The notes beneath the pieces are model-generated. The model was given only the letters and a program-made list of their open reading frames with translations. It did no database searches and had not been told where the DNA came from. The translations under genes and the position numbers were made by a program. Positions 1-4,445 of a stretch of DNA of 5,131 bases are shown piece after piece. This stretch comes from SAR324 cluster bacterium (GTDB lineage Bacteria; Bdellovibrionota; UBA2361; JAAZON01), in assembly GCA_012797725.1 (NCBI GenBank), contig JAAZON010000664.1:1-5131 (forward strand), in the 5' to 3' direction. Positions within the stretch are counted from its first letter, which is position 1. The number at the start of each line of letters is the position of its first letter.

Positions 1-9
1 AAAACTCCA

Positions 10-215
10 TTACAGCTTGGTAGACACATCCAGCTTTTCGTATCCAAATTTATTCACAACATGATAAATAGTGGAATTTAAGCAAAAAAGTTTCTTTGCA
101 ATGAAAAAAATACCTGCGCCACGCGCTGCAACAACACACCGAGACACTCATATTTGTTTTCTGGGTTGAAAATTATCGCCTCATTCCGATGAATTACAGA
201 AATACAACTGCTATC
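10..215 (-). pseudogene. Possible frameshifted remnant of a LuxR/GerE-type HTH regulator
   Basis: Two minus-strand frames without a usable start lie end to end. The first (215 down to about 126) reads through NPENKYECLGVLL, which resembles the opening of a GerE helix-turn-helix (consensus LTpRE.eVL.Ll). The second (147 down to 13, TAA stop at 12-10) contains ARGAG, then IAKKL and STIYHVVNKFGYEKLDV, resembling the remainder (G....IA..L..s..TV..H..ni..KLgV). Joining them needs one frame change near 126-147. The recognition helix has about one residue more than the consensus, and the stop comes just after the KLxV segment. No ribosome binding site or start codon is visible. This is a similarity judged by eye over about 60 residues. 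It could be chance or another HTH family, such as a transposase DNA-binding domain. The stretch lies downstream of prmA on the same strand and looks decayed. Confidence 0.3.
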
Positions 216-262
216 TCAGAAAAAACGCAGAACTCAGGAGAAAATAAATGCTCCAATAAGGG

Positions 263-279
263 ACTCAGAAAGACTGAGT
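263..279 (-). terminator. Weak hairpin just after prmA
   Basis: ACTCAG and CTGAGT form a 6-bp stem around a 5-nt loop, starting 1 nt past the prmA stop codon. On the minus strand it is followed by CCC and then a moderately T-rich stretch (TTATTGGAGCATTTATTTTC). The stem is short and the T tract is interrupted, so it may only be a weak terminator or an mRNA-stabilising 3' hairpin for the trxA-prmA transcript. Confidence 0.35.
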
Positions 280-280
280 G

Positions 281-1123
281 TCAAGAAAGAGCATTAAGAA
301 GAAAAGCGGCCCAGCCATCTTTTTCTTCTGCTCTAAGGCATGTCCAATTGCCCTCCATGAAGGCATTGAAAACTGCATCTTTTAGGTCATTTCTAATACC
401 AGAAAGAATCAAGCGAGATCCTGTGTTAGAAAGTGCTGAAAATTGCTTTTGCATTGCGATTAATACTTCTGCGTAAATATTTGCAAAGATTAGATCGTAT
501 TTCCTGCAAAAAAGTGCGTCTATCTCTCCAGCGAAAATTTCAATATTTTGACAATGATTTAGGTGGATGTTTTCTGTGGCATTTCTTAATGCACAAAAAT
601 CATTGTCGAACGCAATAATCTTGGAAGCATAGAGTTTCTCACAAGCAATAGCGAGAATCCCACTGCCAGTTCCAACATCCAAGGCTGTTATTGGAGGATT
701 TTTACTGATTTCTTCTTGCTGCAAAAGTTTCAAGGCAAGCTCGGTACTTGCATGATGCCCCGTGCCAAAGCCGGTGCCAGGTATTATTAAGATTTGATTC
801 TCAGAATTGGGTTGCATTATCTCTTCAAAAGCTTCGGAAACAAGCCTTATTGTAAATTTTTCAACAACTCTCGTTTTCCAGACGTCTTCACATAAAGCAA
901 CCCAATTTTCTTCAAGGAGCTTTTCGATTGATGAAAATTTGGCGCCTTGCTGCACAGCCTTTTTAATATAATCTCTAGCTTCGGCCTCTGTGCAGTAAAC
1001 ATAGCAGGAAAGGAAATCAGAAGATTCAATCTCAGCTCCACTGGCGCCAGATTGAATAAGTAACGCAGCTAATTCATCAGGCTGAGCTGCCTTTAGCTTT
1101 ATCTTCCATGATTCTTTGGGCAC
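281..1123 (-). CDS. prmA: Ribosomal protein L11 methyltransferase PrmA
   Basis: A 280-residue, S-adenosylmethionine-dependent methyltransferase. The family trimethylates lysines and the N-terminus of ribosomal protein L11 (uL11) in the cytoplasm. Residues 1-90 correspond to the N-terminal substrate-recognition domain. The PrmA signature PGTGFGTGHHAST is at 115-127 (family form PG.AFGTG.H.TT). The SAM-binding motif I, LDVGTGSGILAIA, is at 148-160, the acidic residue after strand 2 is D173, the catalytic-region motif is FANI at 213-216, and EKDGWAAFLL near 267-276 matches the family C-terminus. Length is close to the usual 290-300. The start is GTG at 1123; no in-frame ATG exists before residue 103 and an in-frame TAA lies five codons upstream at 1139-1141. 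No clear Shine-Dalgarno precedes the GTG, and an ATT at 1138 is the only other upstream candidate, so translation may depend on coupling to trxA, which ends 39 nt upstream. The cysteine count is rather high, but no key motif is lost. Identification is firm; the exact start is less so. Confidence 0.93.
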   Translation of the reverse strand: MPKESWKIKLKAAQPDELAALLIQSGASGAEIESSDFLSCYVYCTEAEARDYIKKAVQQGAKFSSIEKLLEENWVALCEDVWKTRVVEKFTIRLVSEAFEEIMQPNSENQILIIPGTGFGTGHHASTELALKLLQQEEISKNPPITALDVGTGSGILAIACEKLYASKIIAFDNDFCALRNATENIHLNHCQNIEIFAGEIDALFCRKYDLIFANIYAEVLIAMQKQFSALSNTGSRLILSGIRNDLKDAVFNAFMEGNWTCLRAEEKDGWAAFLLNALS

Positions 1124-1162
1124 GATTTTTGCAGCAATTTAAAAAGGAGTTTGCGACAGAGC

Positions 1163-1492
1163 TTATGCTATTACTTTTTTAATTGCTGACTCCAACTGAT
1201 CCTTTGGTACAGCACCAACCACCCGGTCAACCATTTTGCCATCCCGGAAAAATATTAAATTCGGGATCCCACCAACATTATATGCATTTGGGGTTTTGGG
1301 ATTGTGATCGACATTAACTTTCACAATTTTAAGTTTTCCAGCATAAGAGCTTGCTAAATCTTCAAGGACTGGCGCAATGCTCTTACATGGCCCACACCAA
1401 GGTGCCCAGAAATCTACAAGTACAGGAATTGTTGATTTAAGTACTTCTGTATCAAAAGAGCTGTCTGAGATCTCCGAAATATTTTCTGACAT
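1163..1492 (-). CDS. trxA: Thioredoxin TrxA
   Basis: A 109-residue single-domain thioredoxin, the cytoplasmic disulfide reductant that is itself reduced by thioredoxin reductase. The classical active site WCGPC is at residues 32-36, preceded by VDFWAP containing the buried aspartate D27. The cis-proline loop GGIPNLIFF places cis-Pro at 77; the residue after it is N rather than the more usual T, a mild variation. DGKMVDRVVGAVPKDQL near 84-100 matches the family C-terminal strand and helix. I chose ATG 1492 rather than the upstream ATG 1522: AAGGAG lies 9 nt before 1492, the resulting length is exactly that of TrxA, and the extra 10 residues of the longer form overlap the Shine-Dalgarno and are not thioredoxin-like. 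It is transcribed first, with prmA following after 39 nt, so the two probably share an mRNA. No signal peptide is present, which argues against a periplasmic Dsb-type protein. Confidence 0.95.
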   Translation of the reverse strand: MSENISEISDSSFDTEVLKSTIPVLVDFWAPWCGPCKSIAPVLEDLASSYAGKLKIVKVNVDHNPKTPNAYNVGGIPNLIFFRDGKMVDRVVGAVPKDQLESAIKKVIA

Positions 1493-1501
1493 TTTAAGTT
1501 T

Positions 1502-1507
1502 CTCCTT
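1502..1507 (-). promoter_or_regulatory. Shine-Dalgarno deciding the trxA start
   Basis: The minus strand reads AAAAAGGAGA followed by CTTAAA and ATG. The AAGGAG core is 9 nt from ATG 1492, which supports that start over the in-frame ATG at 1522. Confidence 0.8.
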
Positions 1508-1546
1508 TTTGGCCAAGGTCATTAATCATTTATTGAATGAATTCTT

Positions 1547-1576
1547 ATCTTAACTCAGGATCTTCGCTTGAGACAA
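1547..1576 (-). promoter_or_regulatory. Candidate trxA-prmA promoter
   Basis: On the minus strand, TTGTCT (1576-1571) is 18 nt from TAAGAT (1552-1547). Each matches the sigma-70 consensus at 4 of 6 positions. Transcription would start near 1540, giving a leader of about 50 nt that includes the trxA Shine-Dalgarno. The match is moderate and the region is AT-rich. Confidence 0.35.
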
Positions 1577-1601
1577 TTCCTCAGGCCGGCTTTTATTTTT
1601 T

Positions 1602-1618
1602 GTTTAAGTAATTTGAAC
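1602..1618. promoter_or_regulatory. Imperfect member of the 17-bp dyad family
   Basis: GTTTAA, 5 nt, TTGAAC. It has the same half-site length and 5-nt spacer as the two perfect dyads centred at 1662 and 1762, with 5 of 6 positions symmetric. It may be a third, weaker binding site for the same regulator, or a product of AT-rich composition. Confidence 0.25.
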
Positions 1619-1652
1619 CTTTTTTCGATTATAAGCGTCAAAACTTAAAAGA

Positions 1653-1671
1653 GCTTTAAATTGCTTAAAGC
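1653..1671. promoter_or_regulatory. Upstream operator-like dyad CTTTAA-N5-TTAAAG
   Basis: A perfect inverted repeat, GCTTTAA then ATTGC then TTAAAGC. Its 12 fixed bases (CTTTAA-N5-TTAAAG) recur identically at 1754-1770, exactly 100 bp away. CTTAAA/CTTTAA blocks begin at 1644, 1654 and 1664, so half-sites recur every 10 bp on one helix face. This looks like a regulator binding site between the two divergent genes. The regulator is unknown. Confidence 0.5.
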
Positions 1672-1746
1672 AGCAAAAATGGTTGCCAATATAACATATT
1701 GAAAATACGAGGTATTACAGATCAAAAGTTAGATCATTGAATTTTA

Positions 1747-1755
1747 TGTTATACT
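1747..1755 (+). promoter_or_regulatory. Extended -10 promoter of the SplB-like gene
   Basis: TGTTATACT is an extended -10 element (TGn plus TATACT, 5 of 6 matches to TATAAT). No good -35 lies 17 nt upstream, as is common with extended -10 promoters. Transcription would start near 1762, about 50 nt before ATG 1811. The operator-like dyad at 1754-1770 covers the end of the -10 and the start site. Confidence 0.55.
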
Positions 1756-1770
1756 TTAAGTGGTTTAAAG
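1754..1770. promoter_or_regulatory. Start-site operator-like dyad CTTTAA-N5-TTAAAG
   Basis: A perfect dyad, CTTTAA, GTGGT, TTAAAG, overlapping the -10 hexamer and predicted start site of the gene at 1811. All 12 fixed bases match the upstream copy at 1654-1670. The position is typical of a repressor operator, and two distant copies would permit looping. Function is inferred from position and duplication only. Confidence 0.5.
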
Positions 1771-1810
1771 CAAGTTGGGTGCTTGAAGCCCAGGATGAGG
1801 AAGGAGCAAG

Positions 1811-2701
1811 ATGAACGAAAGCAATAAAGCCAAGCTTCGAAAAAATGAGAATATTGGTGATAAGTTGGTGATTAGTTATACTGTTGATTCTTTTGCAAAT
1901 GGAATTGCTTTTGGTCAGAGCAAGTTAGAATCTAGCAGTGATCCTAGAGATGTCTTTGCGCTTAGATTGCAAGACGACGTTGAGGCGTTAAGGTTAAGAA
2001 GTCGCTATGTCTTTCACAAAGAGAACCCCCTTCACGAGTTGGAGAAATCCCTCATGCGCCTTTCGAATCAGGGTATTCTTCATAGTGCAACTATTTACTT
2101 TGGTGTGACTACAGATCCTTTTTTGCCTTTTGAGAGTAAATTTGATGCTAGTATGAAATTTTTGGATCTTTTCCAGCGCTATACGCCAGGTATGCTTATT
2201 GTGCAAACTCGTTCGCCTTTGATAGTGCTGGCACTTCCAGTTTTAAAACGCCTTGGGCGCCATGCATCAGTGACAATTGGAATCGAAACGCCATGTGAAG
2301 ATGTTGTCAGGCATTATACACCAGCTTTACCTAGGGTAAGTGAGCGTTTGAAAACTGTAAAGGCGCTAAGAAAGTTTGGCATAGAGGTGACATTGCAAGT
2401 CCATCCGGTGCTTCCATATGGTGAGTGGCGGGAGGATGCTAAAAGTTTTGCAAAGTTGCTCGTCGAAAATGGCGATTTTCTGCATGTGAAGGCGCTAAGT
2501 GACGGCTCTGAGCAGCTTGAGAGGCAACTTAAAGCTTCTGAAATTGTGCGTAAATTGGCCCATGATAGGTGCTTTTATTATCTAAGGCGGGATGCAGCTG
2601 TCCCTCTTATTAATGAAATTGAAGCAATTGCTTCAGATAAACTTTTCATGCCTCAAAGACTACACCTAAAACCTAAACAAATAGAATTCTTTGCTGCCTA
2701 G
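1811..2701 (+). CDS. Divergent SplB/COG1533-like (radical-SAM fold) protein lacking the CxxxCxxC motif
   Basis: A 296-residue protein that I recognise by family pattern, not as a named gene. Residues 94-190 follow the SplB/COG1533 'DNA repair photolyase' radical-SAM layout: YFGVTTDPFLPFE at 96-108 (family G..TDPYQP.E), TRSPLIVLALPVLKRL at 133-148 (family TKS.lvlRD.dlL..L), and VTIGIET followed by an RHYTP.LP..SERL segment at 154-180 (family S..T.d......EP..p....RL). It then has KFGIEVTLQVHPVLPYG at 188-204 (family G..v.v.v.PiiPg). Family members normally carry a CxxxCxxC Fe4S4 motif near the N-terminus. Here the only cysteines are C162 and C254, and residues 20-45 contain none, so ordinary radical-SAM chemistry is not expected. 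It may be a degenerate, structural or repurposed homologue. No signal peptide or membrane segment is seen. AAGGAG at 1801-1806 is only 4 nt from the ATG, with GAGG at 1797-1800 a second possibility. It stands alone, with its own promoter and two operator-like dyads. Confidence 0.7.
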   Translation: MNESNKAKLRKNENIGDKLVISYTVDSFANGIAFGQSKLESSSDPRDVFALRLQDDVEALRLRSRYVFHKENPLHELEKSLMRLSNQGILHSATIYFGVTTDPFLPFESKFDASMKFLDLFQRYTPGMLIVQTRSPLIVLALPVLKRLGRHASVTIGIETPCEDVVRHYTPALPRVSERLKTVKALRKFGIEVTLQVHPVLPYGEWREDAKSFAKLLVENGDFLHVKALSDGSEQLERQLKASEIVRKLAHDRCFYYLRRDAAVPLINEIEAIASDKLFMPQRLHLKPKQIEFFAA

Positions 2702-2732
2702 TTTTCAGAATCGTGCTTCATCTTCTCACCTC

Positions 2733-2768
2733 GGTCCTCGGCTGCCTCTCGGAGAGGCCCCGGGGACC
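2733..2768 (+). terminator. Strong GC-rich hairpin after the SplB-like gene
   Basis: GGTCCTCGG (2733-2741) pairs with CCGGGGACC (2760-2768) over 9 bp including one G-T wobble, and GCCTCT (2744-2749) pairs with AGAGGC (2753-2758) around a CGG loop. The two stacked stems are separated by a small internal loop. It begins 32 nt after the stop codon. The following TCTTTCTTGTGTTCG is T-rich but interrupted. It is likely a terminator or 3' stabiliser; a mobile intergenic repeat is also possible because it is much more GC-rich than its surroundings. Confidence 0.5.
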
Positions 2769-3028
2769 TCTTTCTTGTGTTCGTTCATTGGGACACACCA
2801 CTTTCTGCATTCTGCTTAAGGGCTAACGGCACTTAGACTCAGTTTTTTCCACTCACAGCAGTCTGCTTAACTGGCCTGTCGGCCTTCTGGTTTTAGCTTT
2901 TCTGCCTTACTGATTCCGAAGACTGCTGGTTTGTTAACTGAATATGAATATCTGAATTTTCAGTAATTCTCAGATTCCTGATTTTGTCTACGCTCACGCT
3001 GCTTAAATAGGATTTATGTAGCCGTTCA

Positions 3029-3125
3029 TGTCATTGGAAGGGCACATAGTGCCCGTGGCAATCTCATGAAGTACTTATACATGAGATTGCCACGCCCCTC
3101 GCCGCGCTCGGTGCTCGCAACGACG
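3029..3125. repeat. Head-to-head pair of REP-like repeats
   Basis: Two inverted copies face each other. Copy 1 (3030-3068, plus) runs from GTCATTG to GTGGCAATCTCATG and contains its own hairpin GGGCAC-ATA-GTGCCC (3040-3054). Copy 2 (3124-3080, minus) runs from GTCGTTGCGAG to the identical GTGGCAATCTCATG. The inner arms match perfectly over 15 bp (3054-3068 and 3080-3094) with an 11-nt spacer. From memory this resembles the widespread intergenic family GTCATTGCGAG...GCAATCTCAT. Copy 2 is GC-rich compared with its surroundings. Such pairs are often moved by REP-associated (RAYT) transposases, but none is encoded here. Confidence 0.75.
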
Positions 3126-3162
3126 TTTAAGTCTCTAACCTTGCCCCTGAACCGATACGGAA

Positions 3163-3180
3163 TTATCAACATGTGGATAC
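3163..3180. promoter_or_regulatory. Two abutting inverted DnaA-box-like 9-mers
   Basis: TTATCAACA (3163-3171) directly abuts TGTGGATAC (3172-3180). Each is one mismatch from the DnaA box consensus TTATCCACA or its complement, and they are in opposite orientation. No dnaA, dnaN or AT-rich unwinding cluster is present, so an origin is not supported. It could be a DnaA-titrating site or chance. Confidence 0.2.
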
Positions 3181-3192
3181 ATCCCTTCAAGT

Positions 3193-3201
3193 CCCCCCCC
3201 C
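3193..3201. repeat. Homopolymeric C9 tract
   Basis: Nine consecutive C residues in an otherwise AT-leaning stretch. Such tracts are prone to slippage and sequencing error. It lies outside any supported gene, so there is no evidence of phase variation here. Confidence 0.85.
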
Positions 3202-3300
3202 TTTATACTATTACTAATTGTAGACAGTATTTAGAACTTGACAAAGCAATTCTCAGACTCCGCTAGCGGTTAGCCCTGAGGCAGTAGGCTGAAAAGCAGA

Positions 3301-3314
3301 ATCGGGATCCCGAT
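3301..3314 (-). terminator. Palindrome downstream of the lipoprotein gene
   Basis: ATCGGGATCCCGAT is a perfect 14-bp palindrome whose transcript could form a 5-bp stem with a GATC tetraloop, 21 nt past the lipoprotein stop. On the minus strand it is followed by TCTGCTTTTC, a weak T-rich tail. It may be a weak terminator, or part of the repeat island that ends here. Confidence 0.3.
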
Positions 3315-3335
3315 GACGAACCCAGTAGAAACTGA

Positions 3336-3746
3336 TTAATAGCGCCTATCATTGCTGTTGTAACGATAATCATCGCCGCCGTATCTATAATCATCGCTAC
3401 TGTAGTAGGGTTCTCCTCGCTGTCGGCGCAGTTCTTCTATCTCTCGTCGCTGGCGTCTTAGTTCTTCTTCTTGTCGGCGAATTCTCTCCTCTTGGGACTC
3501 GTTAGTGCTCTCTCTATCCTCCATAGCCGCACCAACTAGGCCACCTGTTAAGGCGCCAAATCCAGCGCCAATGGCAGTGCCCGTCCCGGTGTGATGCACC
3601 TGATCTCCTACAACGGCACCTAATCCGCTTCCAATTGCGGCTCCAGCAATTGCACCTTGACCGGTTTTTGACATGCCAATATCAGAGCATGAGCAAAGAA
3701 AAGAAGAAAACAACACAAAAATGGCCGTTTTCAAGTATTTTTTCAT
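3336..3746 (-). CDS. Small glycine-zipper lipoprotein with coiled coil and Tyr/Asp-rich tail
   Basis: A 136-residue predicted lipoprotein of no recognised named family. Residues 1-20 form a lipoprotein signal peptide: MKKYLK, a hydrophobic core, then the lipobox L17-C18-S19-C20, with C20 as the probable acylated residue. Residues 31-73 are a glycine zipper with G or A every few positions (GAIAGAAIG, GLGAVVGD, GTAIGAGFGALTGGLVGAA), as in YmgG-, SlyB- or 17-kDa-antigen-like envelope proteins. Residues 83-112 are highly charged, rich in R, E and Q, and likely a coiled-coil helix. The tail at 118-136 has a 7-residue repeat, DDYRYGG / DDYRYNS / NDRRY, encoded by a 21-bp DNA repeat (ATAATCATCGC at 3366 and 3387). 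It is expected to be anchored in an envelope membrane, where glycine zippers pack helices together. I chose ATG 3746 because a signal peptide starts there and GGGGA lies 4 nt upstream; the in-frame ATG 3812 would add 22 residues that hide the signal peptide. Confidence 0.8.
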   Translation of the reverse strand: MKKYLKTAIFVLFSSFLCSCSDIGMSKTGQGAIAGAAIGSGLGAVVGDQVHHTGTGTAIGAGFGALTGGLVGAAMEDRESTNESQEERIRRQEEELRRQRREIEELRRQRGEPYYSSDDYRYGGDDYRYNSNDRRY

Positions 3747-3771
3747 AAATTCCCCAAGAAAAAACAATTTT

Positions 3772-3780
3772 TTTATAACA
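3772..3780 (-). promoter_or_regulatory. Extended -10 promoter of the lipoprotein gene
   Basis: The minus strand reads TGTTATAAA, an extended -10 with TATAAA matching 5 of 6 positions. Transcription would start near 3765, about 20 nt before ATG 3746. No clear -35 lies 17 nt upstream. A second TATAAT occurs on the same strand near 3846-3851 and could be an alternative. Confidence 0.45.
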
Positions 3781-3946
3781 TCTATCTCAGGCTTTGATCC
3801 ATTCAAATGCAAGCGAAAGCAATCTTTAAACTTTACATATATTGATTATAGCGATTTTAAAGATCCTGAACCAGTACCAACGACAGACATTAGAAGACGT
3901 GTAGCTAATTGATCTGAATAGAGAATTCCGGAATTAAATTTTTTGC

Positions 3947-3974
3947 TAAAGGAAAAAATATCAGTACCCGAAAA
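3947..3974 (+). promoter_or_regulatory. Candidate sigma-28 (FliA) promoter for flagellin
   Basis: TAAA (3947-3950), a 16-nt spacer, then CCCGAAAA (3967-3974). The flagellar sigma-28 consensus is TAAA-N15-GCCGATAA; the -10-like block matches 6 of 8. It is on the flagellin strand and is the best such match I found before ATG 4454. I found no sigma-54 GG-N10-GC site. If correct, the start is near 3980, giving an unusually long leader. Confidence 0.4.
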
Positions 3975-4147
3975 CATTTCTTAGAGGTTGATGTAAGCGA
4001 ACTGGTAGAGAGCGGTGTTGTGTCAGAGAAAAAATGCCTCGCCTGTCTTTCGCACTTTCAGCAAAAAGATTTGCCCCTCTCTTAAGTCATAGTGCAAAGC
4101 TAATAAGAGAGACTGCTGTTGGTGTACCAAAGGCGACTCAAGTAACA

Positions 4148-4169
4148 GCAGCATTTAATTAGATGCTGC
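4148..4169 (+). repeat. Hairpin in flagellin leader
   Basis: GCAGCAT and ATGCTGC form a perfect 7-bp stem around an 8-nt loop (TTAATTAG). It spans the TAG that separates two in-frame short open stretches. No T tract follows, so it is not a typical terminator. Confidence 0.5.
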
Positions 4170-4236
4170 CATGCATGAGCATTGGTCAATTTTCAGATGC
4201 AAAACCATTGAGAGCCAGATCCGAATTGCTTGAAGT

Positions 4237-4259
4237 GCGTTTGCACACTCTGCAAGCGC
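4237..4259 (+). repeat. Stable hairpin in flagellin leader
   Basis: GCGTTTGCA pairs with TGCAAGCGC over 9 bp with one G-U wobble around the loop CACTC. It is not followed by a T run. It is one of several hairpins in this leader. Confidence 0.5.
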
Positions 4260-4269
4260 TAGTATTCCA

Positions 4270-4285
4270 TGCTGCATTTGCAGCA
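4270..4285. repeat. Compact palindrome TGCTGCA-TT-TGCAGCA
   Basis: Perfect 7-bp arms separated by only 2 nt. The RNA hairpin would need to open an inner pair, so it may equally be a DNA-binding site. It lies 10 nt after the 4237-4259 hairpin. Confidence 0.45.
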
Positions 4286-4402
4286 AGGGACATGGCTTTT
4301 AGTTCAAAATGCAAGGTTTGGGAAATCTCATTTTGATGAGACGTCACGCCCCATGCATTGTGAATGAATCGCTACGAGCATGTTAAGCGCAGTTAGCACT
4401 AA

Positions 4403-4443
4403 GGCCAAGGACAGGCCAGGATCTGGTAGGTTTAATTCAAGGA
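4403..4443 (+). promoter_or_regulatory. Candidate CsrA sites in the flagellin leader
   Basis: CAAGGA occurs at 4406-4411 and again at 4438-4443, matching the CARGGA core of CsrA/RsmA sites. In the first copy AAGGACA forms the loop of a GGCC/GGCC stem (4403-4406 with 4414-4417), the preferred hairpin-loop presentation. The second copy overlaps the flagellin Shine-Dalgarno. This arrangement parallels the two CsrA sites known in the Bacillus subtilis hag (flagellin) leader. Direct CsrA control is inferred. Confidence 0.4.
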
Positions 4444-4445
4444 GG
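4439..4445 (+). promoter_or_regulatory. Strong flagellin Shine-Dalgarno AAGGAGG
   Basis: A perfect AAGGAGG sits 8 nt before ATG 4454, in keeping with very high flagellin translation. It fixes the start and overlaps the second CARGGA motif. Confidence 0.85.

Larger units (their letters stand above)
2809..3302. repeat. Possible composite element bounded by imperfect inverted repeats
   Basis: The left end carries ATTCTGCTT (2809-2817) and AGGGCTAAC (2819-2827). The right end carries their reverse complements, GTTAGCCCT (3269-3277) and AAGCAGAAT (3294-3302), in the mirrored order. The right end has about 15 nt more between the two blocks. A GCTTTTC.GCC..ACTG-like segment from the right arm also recurs near 2896-2912. 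No transposase is encoded inside, so if real this is a non-autonomous or decayed element of about 494 bp. Confidence 0.3.
2702..3335. other. 634-nt repeat-rich region between convergent genes, no supported CDS
   Basis: No open frame here has a plausible start, ribosome binding site and family-like sequence. The stretch holds a GC-rich hairpin (2733-2768), three copies of CTGCTTAA (2812, 2863, 2999), an 8-bp inverted pair CAGCAGTC/GACTGCTG (from 2857 to about 2928), a REP-like doublet (3029-3125), paired DnaA-box-like 9-mers (3163-3180), a C9 tract (3193-3201) and small palindromes at 3260-3269 and 3301-3314. It is probably an island of intergenic repeats. Confidence 0.6.

Noticed and set aside
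189..476. 95-codon plus-strand ORF
   Set aside because: It lies mostly antisense to prmA, has no family-like sequence or Shine-Dalgarno, and is a shadow frame.
1627..1640. Minus-strand TTGACG close to TATAAT
   Set aside because: Good hexamers but only 2 nt apart, so they cannot serve as -35 and -10 of one promoter.
3066..3266. 66-codon plus-strand ORF
   Set aside because: It starts inside the REP-like inverted repeat and runs through the C9 tract; there is no ribosome binding site and its sequence reflects the repeats.
3747..3812. Longer lipoprotein start at ATG 3812
   Set aside because: It would place 22 polar residues before a clear lipoprotein signal peptide; ATG 3746 fits better.
3673..3912. 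79-codon plus-strand ORF
   Set aside because: Its first part is antisense to the lipoprotein signal-peptide region and there is no Shine-Dalgarno or recognisable domain.
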